Assembly: GCA_017304655.1 (NCBI GenBank)
Contig: JAFKLY010000002.1
Coordinates: 372,001-436,000, forward strand
Direction of reading: 5' to 3'
Length of the DNA stretch: 64,000 nt
Source: Sphingomonas sp.
Lineage (GTDB): Bacteria; Pseudomonadota; Alphaproteobacteria; Sphingomonadales; Sphingomonadaceae
The notes under the pieces: generated by a model
Seen by the model: only the letters and a program-made list of their open reading frames with translations
Database searches by the model: none
What the model was told of the DNA's origin: nothing
Program-made: the position numbers and the translations under genes
Part shown: piece by piece, positions 36,128 to 43,012 of the stretch
Position numbering within the stretch: the stretch's first letter is position 1
Layout of the letters: each line of letters begins with the position of its first letter

Positions 36128-37114
36128 ATGAAGGCATTCGCATATGACGAGGCGCATGGGCTCGCCGATTTCGCGCTCACCCTGCGCGATGTGGCCGATC
36201 CGGTGCCCGGCCCGAATGATCTGCTCGTGTCCGTCCGCGCCTTCGCCTGCAATCCGGTGGATACCAAGATCCGCACGATTCGCAGCGGCAGCGGTGGCAC
36301 CCCGGTCATCCTCGGCTGGGATGCGGCAGGCGTCGTGCAGGCGGTTGGCGCGGATGTCACCGGCTTCGCCCCCGGCGATGAGGTATACTATGCCGGCGAT
36401 GTGACGCGCGCCGGCAGCTATGCGCAGTTGCAGGCGGTCGATCATCGCCTCGTTGCGCGCAAGCCGGCCACGCTGGATTTTGCCGATGCCGCCGCGCTGC
36501 CGCTCACCTCGCTCACTGCGCATGAGGCGATGCTGGAGCGTGGCATCGATTATGCGGCGGACAGCGTCGTGCTCATCATCGGCGGCGCGGGTGGCGTCGG
36601 TTCGATGGCCATCCAGCTCATGAAGGCGCTTACGCCCGCCCGCGTCATCGCGACGGCCGCCCGGCCGGAGACGATCGCCTGGGCGCAGGCCATGGGCGCG
36701 GATCATGTCATTGGCCGCGCGCTGGCGCAGGAGGTCGCGGCGCTTGGCCTCGCCGGCCAGCTTCACGCCATCTTCAGCACCACGCACACCAGCGATTATC
36801 TGGGGGATATCCCCGCGCTGCTGCGCCCCTTCGGCCATCTCATGGTCATCGACGATCCGGCGAGCCTGGACATCAAGCCGTTCAAGCAGCGCGCCCTCTC
36901 GGTCCACTGGGAGTATATGTTCGCCCGCGCGATGTTCGGCCAGCAGCCCGAGCGGCAAGGCGCCACCCTCGCACGCATCGCCGCGCTGGCGGACGCCGGC
37001 CAGCTCCGCACGACCCGCACCCGGACCCTCCCCGCGAGCGCAGACGCCCTGCGCGAAACCCACGCCGCGCTGGAAGCAGGCACGGTGATGGGGAAGGTGG
37101 TGATGGAGTGGTGA
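36128..37114 (+). CDS. Quinone-oxidoreductase-like zinc-type dehydrogenase (MDR superfamily)
   Basis: A 328-residue NADPH-dependent medium-chain reductase of the zeta-crystallin/QOR type. The N-terminal FACNPVDTKIRTI and the cofactor motif GGAGGVGSMAIQL (about residues 150-162) match that group; the zinc-binding cysteine cluster of true alcohol dehydrogenases is missing. It has a ribosome binding site GGGAGG followed by AAGGGC. It is divergent from tetR and shares operator copy C, so it may detoxify reactive quinones or enones under the same signal. Confidence 0.9.
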   Translation: MKAFAYDEAHGLADFALTLRDVADPVPGPNDLLVSVRAFACNPVDTKIRTIRSGSGGTPVILGWDAAGVVQAVGADVTGFAPGDEVYYAGDVTRAGSYAQLQAVDHRLVARKPATLDFADAAALPLTSLTAHEAMLERGIDYAADSVVLIIGGAGGVGSMAIQLMKALTPARVIATAARPETIAWAQAMGADHVIGRALAQEVAALGLAGQLHAIFSTTHTSDYLGDIPALLRPFGHLMVIDDPASLDIKPFKQRALSVHWEYMFARAMFGQQPERQGATLARIAALADAGQLRTTRTRTLPASADALRETHAALEAGTVMGKVVMEW

Positions 37115-37133
37115 GGGGCTGCGTTCCTACAGG

Positions 37134-38066
37134 TTAGGTTGACCAGCATGGCCGCGTTTCCCAATCAATCGGGAAACCCATCGCCCGCAGTTGATTGGTC
37201 GATCTGGTCCTGACCAAGGCAACCACTCGTTGTGCGAACGAGGTGTCAGGACTCTGGCGGCTTAGCATGTGCGCCAAAGCCACCAGGGCGTTGTAAATGA
37301 AATTGGCCGGCTGAGTCTGGACGCCTTTGTCCGTCACGGTCTGGACGACGACCAGATCGTCTTTGAAGCGCTTGATATTCGGCAGGCGCTTGACTGTTTG
37401 ACGGTTCCATAAGCGGCCGTGGTGGGCGCAGATATTTCGTATATAGGACAGGAGTTGTAATGTGCCTTCGAGCACTTCCCGGTTTGGTAGACCCAGGTCT
37501 TTTGCCACGGCAGATTTCACATTGAGATCTTTCGTCAGTGCGAACCATCGGGATAACTCACCAAAGGTCATAAGCTCGGTCACGACCCACAGCGGTGGCA
37601 TAAAAGGTTCAGCATATTTCTGGCGGTAGTGCTCGACGAATACCTCGTTGCTGTCCTTTGCCCGGTTAGCCAAGGATGACAGAAGGCTGATATGATCATA
37701 GCCAGACTGGAAAGCTCCCGCATCCAGATGGGCATGTGATCCGTGGGCGAGTGTCAGTCTGTTGGTCCAGCGTGACCGCAGGGCAATCTCTATCCGCTCA
37801 ATGCCTTCCATCACGAGCAAGCGTAACTTTCGGTCAAAGACGTAAATGTCGACAATTGTCTCGAATGAGGTGCCGGGCTGGAATCTCTTGGTTCGGGTCT
37901 GACCTGGCGGTGCGGGCAATTCGAATGGAAGCCAGTATGCGCTGAGGCGATAATAGCCGACTGTTTCCAGCCAACGACGAATGAGCGCCTCGTCACCAAT
38001 CATGCCGCGCTCGGTCATTAGCGCGATCTGGTCGTTTATGGTGGTGGCTGGCTTATCATAAAGCAT
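37134..38066 (-). CDS. Abi_2 (AbiD/AbiF) family HEPN protein, probable RNA-cleaving abortive-infection toxin
   Basis: A 310-residue protein of the Abi_2 family. It opens MLYDKPATTINDQIALMTERG, has the family segment VGYYRLSAYWLPFE (about 36-49) and FDRKLRLLVMEGIERIEIALRS (77-98). It carries a HEPN RNase motif R-x4-H, R210-NICA-H215, in YIRNICAHHGRLWN. Base composition is near 50 percent G+C against about two thirds around it, indicating recent acquisition. Its Shine-Dalgarno GGGAGG lies inside a perfect RNA helix just before the ATG. It converges on the oxidoreductase gene and stands alone, without an obvious protein antitoxin. Confidence 0.88.
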   Translation of the reverse strand: MLYDKPATTINDQIALMTERGMIGDEALIRRWLETVGYYRLSAYWLPFELPAPPGQTRTKRFQPGTSFETIVDIYVFDRKLRLLVMEGIERIEIALRSRWTNRLTLAHGSHAHLDAGAFQSGYDHISLLSSLANRAKDSNEVFVEHYRQKYAEPFMPPLWVVTELMTFGELSRWFALTKDLNVKSAVAKDLGLPNREVLEGTLQLLSYIRNICAHHGRLWNRQTVKRLPNIKRFKDDLVVVQTVTDKGVQTQPANFIYNALVALAHMLSRQSPDTSFAQRVVALVRTRSTNQLRAMGFPIDWETRPCWST

Positions 38067-38153
38067 GGAGCCTCCCCGGTTACCCGGGAAGGCTCCAAAA
38101 AGTAACCCCCCGGTATTGGGCAAGCCGAAGCTCTAGGCCTGGGGGGTGTTGTT
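38067..38153 (-). ncRNA. Structured RNA directly upstream of the Abi gene (candidate antitoxin/guide-like ncRNA or translational control leader)
   Basis: Read 5 to 3 prime on the minus strand. An outer stem ACCCCCC/GGGGGGU (38141-38147 with 38105-38111) encloses GGC/GCC and an apical AGC-UUCG-GCU hairpin. An A/U-rich linker follows, then a 13-bp helix with a single G-U pair (38067-38079 with 38084-38096) and a GUAA tetraloop ending at the AUG. The loop region GUAACC (38078-38083) is also complementary to GGUUAC (38102-38107), allowing an alternative fold. Abi/AbiF proteins are reported to pair with adjacent ncRNAs. The boundaries are estimates and expression is unproven. Confidence 0.5.
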
Positions 38154-38159
38154 GAGCAC

Positions 38160-38188
38160 CAAGTAAGAGCAGAAATCCTACTGGTCAA
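38160..38188 (-). promoter_or_regulatory. Candidate promoter for the Abi RNA/gene
   Basis: On the minus strand TTGACC (38183-38188) is followed after 17 bases by TACTTG (38160-38165). The -35 is good, the -10 weak. The predicted start near 38153 falls just before the outer stem of the structured RNA. Confidence 0.35.
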
Positions 38189-38419
38189 TGAATGACCGAT
38201 AAGAATTCGATGAATGACATAAAGTGGCGCTTGCCCGAAACGGCTCCACTTCTGCGCAATTCGCGAGTCTGGCGTATCCCTTTCGAAGGCAACGCGAACC
38301 GTCAGGATTGCCGGTTGGAGCCCCTGTCCTACATCCCCAATTCCATGCCACGCTGCTCGCCATGTCCATCATCCGGCCTTTTCTGCTGCGCGCGCTGTCT
38401 ATCGCGGAAGGTCACGGGC

Positions 38420-38457
38420 GGAAGTTCACACTCCCGTGGCGTGAACTTCGAGAACTT
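38420..38457 (+). repeat. Dispersed intergenic repeat, copy A
   Basis: A 38-base block matching 33 of 38 positions at 49940-49977. Here it includes the perfect inverted repeat GAAGTTCAC / GTGAACTTC (38421-38429, 38441-38449) followed by a partial direct repeat GAACTT. A second shared word, CTGTCCTACATCCC, lies 83 bases before it (38324-38337). Confidence 0.6.
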
Positions 38458-38489
38458 TGGGCATTCAGATACCGGCGCGCCGCGCCCGA

Positions 38490-39605
38490 TCAGGGCAGGC
38501 GCAGGCGGTCGGGGGTGAGGGCGGTCACGGTGGGGCAGCCCAGTTGCGCCATGGCGTGTTCCAGCTCGCTGCGTAGCATCAGCAGCGCGTGGGCGACGCC
38601 GGCCATGCCGGCGACGGCGAGGGCGTGGATTTGCGGCCGGCCAATCATCACCGCGTCGGCGCCCAGTGCCAGCGCCTTGGCGATGTCCGCGCCGCGCCGC
38701 ACGCTGCCGTCGATCAGCAGCGGCAGGGCGTCGCCCACGGCCGCGCGCACGGCGGGCAGCAGGTCGAGCGCGCTAGGCATCCCGTCCAGCACGCGGCCGC
38801 CATGGTTGGAGACGACGAGGCCGTCCGCGCCCTGCTCGCGGGCGATGCGGGCGTCGTCGGGCGCCATCACGCCCTTGAGCAGGATCGGCAGCTTCGTCTC
38901 GCGCCGCAGCCAGGCGAGATCGTCCCAGCGCGGCGCTGCATCGGCGAGCGCGGTGCCGAAGAGGATGCGGCCGAGCGGCTGCGCGGTCTGCGCAGGGCGA
39001 GGCAGGCCGCGCAGGTTCGCTGCGTCCACGCCTGCCGGCAGGGTGAAGCTGGCGCGCTTGATGGCGGCGTCCACCGTGAGCATGATCGCTTGATACCCCG
39101 CCGCCTCGGCCCGCCGGACAAGCGCGAGCGAGGCGTCGCGGCTTTCCTGCAGGTAGAGCTGGAACCAGAGCGGCGCGGCCGGTGCGCCCAGCTCCCGCGC
39201 GGCGGCGGCGCGAGCGGCGGCGATCTCTTCCAGCGTCACGCTGGCGAGCGTGCTCACCACCATGCCGGTTTCCAGCGCGCTGGCAGCGCGGATGGTCGCC
39301 AGTTCGCCGTCCGGGTGGGCAATACGCTGATAGGCGACCGGCGCGAGCAGCAGTGGCGCGGCGTGGCGGGCGCCGAGCAATGTGGTCTGCGTGGTGCCGC
39401 CGCGCAGATCGGAGAGAATGCGGGGAAGCAGGCCGATCCGGTCGAACGCCGCGCGATTGGCGGCCAGCGTCAGTCCGTCGCCCGATCCTTCCTGGAGGTA
39501 GGTCCAGCTTTCCGCCGGCATGTGCGCGGCGGCGCGGCGCTCATAGTCGGCGAGGCTGCGGATGTCGGGCGGGATGGCCGCAAGGGGCGGCGCGGGCGCG
39601 CTCAT
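38490..39605 (-). CDS. FMN-dependent alpha-hydroxy-acid dehydrogenase/oxidase
   Basis: A 371-residue enzyme of the LldD/glycolate oxidase family that oxidises L-2-hydroxy acids (for example lactate) with FMN. The active-site histidine is in [14 protein letters not shown], and the FMN-phosphate site [29 protein letters not shown] follows. The ATG overlaps the piuC stop as ATGA, so the two are translationally coupled. The longer upstream frame lacks homology. The reason for coupling to an iron-uptake hydroxylase is unclear. Confidence 0.92.
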   Translation of the reverse strand: MSAPAPPLAAIPPDIRSLADYERRAAAHMPAESWTYLQEGSGDGLTLAANRAAFDRIGLLPRILSDLRGGTTQTTLLGARHAAPLLLAPVAYQRIAHPDGELATIRAASALETGMVVSTLASVTLEEIAAARAAAARELGAPAAPLWFQLYLQESRDASLALVRRAEAAGYQAIMLTVDAAIKRASFTLPAGVDAANLRGLPRPAQTAQPLGRILFGTALADAAPRWDDLAWLRRETKLPILLKGVMAPDDARIAREQGADGLVVSNHGGRVLDGMPSALDLLPAVRAAVGDALPLLIDGSVRRGADIAKALALGADAVMIGRPQIHALAVAGMAGVAHALLMLRSELEHAMAQLGCPTVTALTPDRLRLP

Positions 39606-40282
39606 GTCTCGGACCATTGGCGCAGCAGGTTGTGATAGACGTTGGTGAAGCTGTCGATCGTGCCATGCTCCGGGTGATCGCCGGTGAGTTGCTGGATGGC
39701 GCAATCCAGATCGAAGAGCATCCGCCGCTGCTGGTCGGAGCGCACCAGGCTCTGCGTCCAGAAGAAGGAGGCATTGCGCGTGCCCCGCGTGACCGGCGCG
39801 ACCCGGTGCAGGCTGGAGCCGGGATAGACGATGGCGTCGCCGGCGGGCAGCTTCACGCCCTTCTCGCCATAAGTATCCTCGACGATCAGCTCGCCGCCGT
39901 CATACTCCTCGGGGTCGCTGAAGAAGATGGTGGTGGAGACGTCCGTGCGCACCCGCAGCGGCGTGCCGGGGATGGGGAAGATGGCGTTGTCGACATGGTT
40001 GCCATAGGTGCCGCCGCCCTCATAGCGGTTGAAGCGCGGCGGCAGGATGCGCAGCGGCAGCGCGGCGGCGATGAACAACGGCGTCTGCGAGAGGCGGGTG
40101 AGGATGCGCTCGCCCAGTTGCCGGGCGACGGGATGGTCGAGCGGGATCTGGAGATTGGCCTTCACGCTGGTCGCGCGGTGGCCGGCCGTCGCGCGGCCGT
40201 CTTCCCAGGGCGCGCTTTCCAGCGCCGCGCGGATGTCGCGCACTTCGTCGGACGAGAAGAGGGCGGGTATCTGCAGGAGCAT
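39602..40282 (-). CDS. piuC: Fe(II)/2-oxoglutarate-dependent hydroxylase PiuC (PKHD type)
   Basis: A 226-residue dioxygenase of the PiuC/YbiX group, usually encoded beside catecholate siderophore receptors. The iron ligands of the H-x-D...H triad are visible in GNHVDNAIF and SSLHRVAP, with the 2-oxoglutarate-binding Arg in [11 protein letters not shown]. Its target in the siderophore route is not established in general. It follows the first siderophore receptor gene after a terminator, so it probably has its own promoter. Confidence 0.93.
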   Translation of the reverse strand: MLLQIPALFSSDEVRDIRAALESAPWEDGRATAGHRATSVKANLQIPLDHPVARQLGERILTRLSQTPLFIAAALPLRILPPRFNRYEGGGTYGNHVDNAIFPIPGTPLRVRTDVSTTIFFSDPEEYDGGELIVEDTYGEKGVKLPAGDAIVYPGSSLHRVAPVTRGTRNASFFWTQSLVRSDQQRRMLFDLDCAIQQLTGDHPEHGTIDSFTNVYHNLLRQWSET

Positions 40283-40375
40283 GCGTGTCTTCCCCGAGGC
40301 GGGCTGTCGAAGTCGCCTCAGTCTCTAGCGGGGGCGGGGCGCAAGCGCCACCTCATGGCAGCAGCGATAAAAAGA

Positions 40376-40403
40376 GGGGCGACGGACCGAAGTCCGTCGC
40401 CCC
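40376..40403 (-). terminator. Rho-independent terminator of the first siderophore receptor gene
   Basis: A perfect 12-bp stem GGGGCGACGGAC / GTCCGTCGCCCC with a TTCG loop, followed on the minus strand by TCTTTTTA (40368-40375). It lies 18 bases after the receptor stop. Confidence 0.9.
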
Positions 40404-40421
40404 AGGGGTGCTTCAGGGCAC

Positions 40422-42788
40422 TCAGAAGCGGTAGTTGACGGAGAAGATGGCCGCGCGACCCTCGCCGGGGGTGGCCCAGCCATTGTTGCGGATGCGGGTG
40501 AAGTAGAGCTTGTCCGTGAAGTTCTTGATGTTGACCTGGGCGGAGAACGCGTCGGTGATCTTGTAGGCGATCGTGGCGTTGTGCACCCAATAGGGGTCGG
40601 ACTTGAACAGAGTGGTGTTGGTCGCGGTCGGCAGGGCGAAGACGAAGCTGCCCTGATAGGTCGCGCCATAGCCCAGCGTCAGGCCGAAGGGGAATTCATA
40701 GGTGGTGAACAGGCTGCCGGAATGCTTGGGCGTGTTGGCCAGCTCCGCGCCGCTTGCCGGGTCCGGGTTCGCGACCGTGTTGGTGCAGCTGCCGGTGCCG
40801 GGGTTCGCCAGGCATTTGTCGGAGACGGACTGGATCAGCTCGCCGTCGAGATAGGTATAGTTGGCAGTGATCGTCCAGGCTGGCGTGATCTTGCCGGTCG
40901 CGCCGAGCGAGATGCCGTCGACCCGGCTGTGACCGTCGAGCTGCTGGTTCGGCACGGTCGGGTCGCCCGAGTCCACGCGGTAGCTGTCGCGCTCGTTGCG
41001 GAAGGCGGCTGCGGAAAGCAGCAGGCCGCCGTTGAAGAGTTCGGCCTTGGCGCCGATCTCGTAGTTCTTGGCGCTTTCCGGCTTCACATTGCACGTCGCG
41101 GCCGTGCAGGAGCCATTGACCGAGCTCTTGGAGGGCGTCTGGCTGTTGCCATAAGCGGCATAGAGGCTGACCGCTTCGATCGGCTTGTAGACGAGGCCGA
41201 AGCGATAGGTGAACAGCTCGTCGTCGTTCCAGAGCTTGGTGCCGGTCGTCACCGTGCCCGCGCTTGTCGCCGTGGCATTGGCGATCGTGTCGGCGCGATA
41301 CCAGCCCTTGTTGCGCTCGTAGCGCAGGCCGACGGAAAGCTCGACCTGTTCGATCAGCTTCATCGTATCGAACAGATAGACCGCGTAATTCTTGGTCTCG
41401 CCATTCTGCCGGGCCGTGGGAATGAAGTTCACGGGGCCGGTGTAGATGTTGCTGCCATAGGTGCGGCCCGTGGCGGCGGGGCCAGGCACGATGACGCTGG
41501 GATTGGCGATGTTGATGAGCGGCAGCGTGCCGACTGTGGTGCCATCCGCGTTGCGCAGGCTGTTGCCGGACTCGAGCTGATACTTCTCCCAGGTCACGGC
41601 GCCGCCGAACACCAGCGTATGCTCGATGCCACCAGTCTCGAACACGGCTTTGAGGTCGAGCTGGTTGAAAGCGAGCTGGTTGCGGGAATCGCGGGTGGTG
41701 CCGCGCGGGCCCGTCGGCAGATAATAGCCCGGCGGGGTGGTGGCGGGACACGCCGCACCCGTCGCCTGCAAGCCCGTGCTGGCCAGGCACCAGGTGCCTT
41801 GCGGCGGGTTGACGATGGTGAGCTGCTCGACATTCTGCCAGCGCGCGAGGTTGCGGATGCTGACCGTGTCGCTGAATTCATGCTCGAAGGTCGCGGTGAG
41901 CTGGTCGACCGTGATCTCCTGCGTGTCGACATTGGCATAGCCATAATAGCCGCTGCGGCTGGCGCCCTGCAGCAGGCCGCTCTGCGTGGCGGACTTGTAA
42001 TAGGGCACGCCATATTGCGGGATGTTCTCGTCCCGCTGGTGGAGATATTGTACCGTGAGCCGCGTCGGGCTCTCGATGCCGATGGTGATCGCCGGCGCGA
42101 AGCCCCAGCGCTTGTAATTCTCCACGTCGCGGCCGGGAATGTCATTGCGATGGCCCATGGCGTTGAGGCGGACGGCGATCAGATCGCTCACGCGCAGATT
42201 GGCGTCGACCGTACCGCGGTAATAGTCGTCGGTGCCGATGCCGGCATTGACCGTCACCTGATCGGTGGCGAGCGGGCGCTTGGTCACGAGGTTGATCGAC
42301 CCGCCGACCGAGCCCGAGCCGGCGACGACCGAATTGGCGCCGTTGGTGACTTCGATCTGCTCGAGGTTGAACGGATCGGTACGGGTATATTGCGCGCTGT
42401 CGCGCACGCCGTCGACGGTGATGTCGGTATTGGCGGAGTAGCCGCGGAAGTTGATGCTGTCGCCATAACCGCCGCCGCCTTCACCGGCACCGAACGTGAT
42501 GCCGGGCACGGTCGAGAGCACGTCGCGCAGGGTCAGCAGATTTTGCTGCTCGATCACCTCGCCGGTCAGGATCGTCACGGTCTGGGGCGTGTCGCGCAAG
42601 GGGCGCGTCGCCTTCGGGCCGGCCTGCTGGCGGCCCTGATTGTCCTCGATCACTGTGTCGGTCACGGTCACGCCGCCCAGCGCCTGCTGGTCCTGCGCGT
42701 TGGCGATCGTCGGCACGAGCGCCGATCCGACGCAGGAAAGGGCGAGGAAGGCCTGCATCTTGGCATGGCTGGATGAAAGCAGCGTCAT
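40422..42788 (-). CDS. TonB-dependent siderophore receptor (catecholate/Fiu-like)
   Basis: A 788-residue outer-membrane receptor. The signal peptide ends near AIVPTIANAQ-type sequence (VPTIANAQ), then a TonB-box-like VTVTDTVIEDN and a plug domain (RDTPQTVTILTGEVIEQQNLLTLRDVLSTVPGITFGAGEGG, INFRGYS). The C-terminus AIFSVNYRF ends in aromatic Phe as expected for a barrel. ATG 42788 is preferred because it precedes a full signal peptide. A Fur-like box lies 72 bases upstream and a terminator downstream. It likely imports a ferric catecholate. Confidence 0.95.
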   Translation of the reverse strand: MTLLSSSHAKMQAFLALSCVGSALVPTIANAQDQQALGGVTVTDTVIEDNQGRQQAGPKATRPLRDTPQTVTILTGEVIEQQNLLTLRDVLSTVPGITFGAGEGGGGYGDSINFRGYSANTDITVDGVRDSAQYTRTDPFNLEQIEVTNGANSVVAGSGSVGGSINLVTKRPLATDQVTVNAGIGTDDYYRGTVDANLRVSDLIAVRLNAMGHRNDIPGRDVENYKRWGFAPAITIGIESPTRLTVQYLHQRDENIPQYGVPYYKSATQSGLLQGASRSGYYGYANVDTQEITVDQLTATFEHEFSDTVSIRNLARWQNVEQLTIVNPPQGTWCLASTGLQATGAACPATTPPGYYLPTGPRGTTRDSRNQLAFNQLDLKAVFETGGIEHTLVFGGAVTWEKYQLESGNSLRNADGTTVGTLPLINIANPSVIVPGPAATGRTYGSNIYTGPVNFIPTARQNGETKNYAVYLFDTMKLIEQVELSVGLRYERNKGWYRADTIANATATSAGTVTTGTKLWNDDELFTYRFGLVYKPIEAVSLYAAYGNSQTPSKSSVNGSCTAATCNVKPESAKNYEIGAKAELFNGGLLLSAAAFRNERDSYRVDSGDPTVPNQQLDGHSRVDGISLGATGKITPAWTITANYTYLDGELIQSVSDKCLANPGTGSCTNTVANPDPASGAELANTPKHSGSLFTTYEFPFGLTLGYGATYQGSFVFALPTATNTTLFKSDPYWVHNATIAYKITDAFSAQVNIKNFTDKLYFTRIRNNGWATPGEGRAAIFSVNYRF

Positions 42789-42859
42789 TTTGTCCCCTGT
42801 TTTTGGATGTTTGCGCGATGCGGTTCCGATATTGAGAGTCATTATCGACGTCAATAGCT

Positions 42860-42878
42860 ATTGCGAGTTAATCGCAAT
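42860..42878. promoter_or_regulatory. Fur-like box upstream of the first receptor gene
   Basis: A perfect inverted repeat ATTGCGA-GTTAA-TCGCAAT. It is one of a set with the same TTGCGA-N5-TCGCA core found before all the iron genes in this region. Confidence 0.7.
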
Positions 42879-42959
42879 AATGTCTTGCAGCCAGCATCGG
42901 GGGAAACAGGGGAGGTGCGGGAGTGATCTACCGCGCGATGATCGCGGGCATGAAAAAAA

Positions 42960-42989
42960 GGGCGGCGAACGCCTTGACGTTCGCCGCCC
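42960..42989 (-). terminator. Rho-independent terminator of the second siderophore receptor gene
   Basis: A perfect 12-bp stem GGGCGGCGAACG / CGTTCGCCGCCC with a six-base loop, followed on the minus strand by seven T. It begins 23 bases after the receptor stop. Confidence 0.9.
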
Positions 42990-43012
42990 CGCAAAGGCCG
43001 TTTGAGGATCTG

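Larger units (their letters stand above)
38154..38489. other. Gene-free region between the Abi module and the hydroxy-acid oxidase gene
   Basis: About 336 bases without a supported gene; the short plus-strand frames here lack ribosome binding sites and family features. It holds the candidate Abi promoter at its low end. Two blocks, at 38324-38337 and 38420-38457, recur in the gene-free region near 49.8 kb. Confidence 0.55.

Noticed and set aside
37134..38188. A CRISPR-Cas13 locus
   Set aside because: Only one HEPN motif in a 310-residue protein and no repeat-spacer array; it is an Abi-type protein, at most an evolutionary relative.
38192..38518. Plus-strand frames of about 108 codons between the Abi module and the hydroxy-acid oxidase gene
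   Set aside because: No ribosome binding site, motifs or coupling, and the 3-prime part runs antisense into the oxidase gene.
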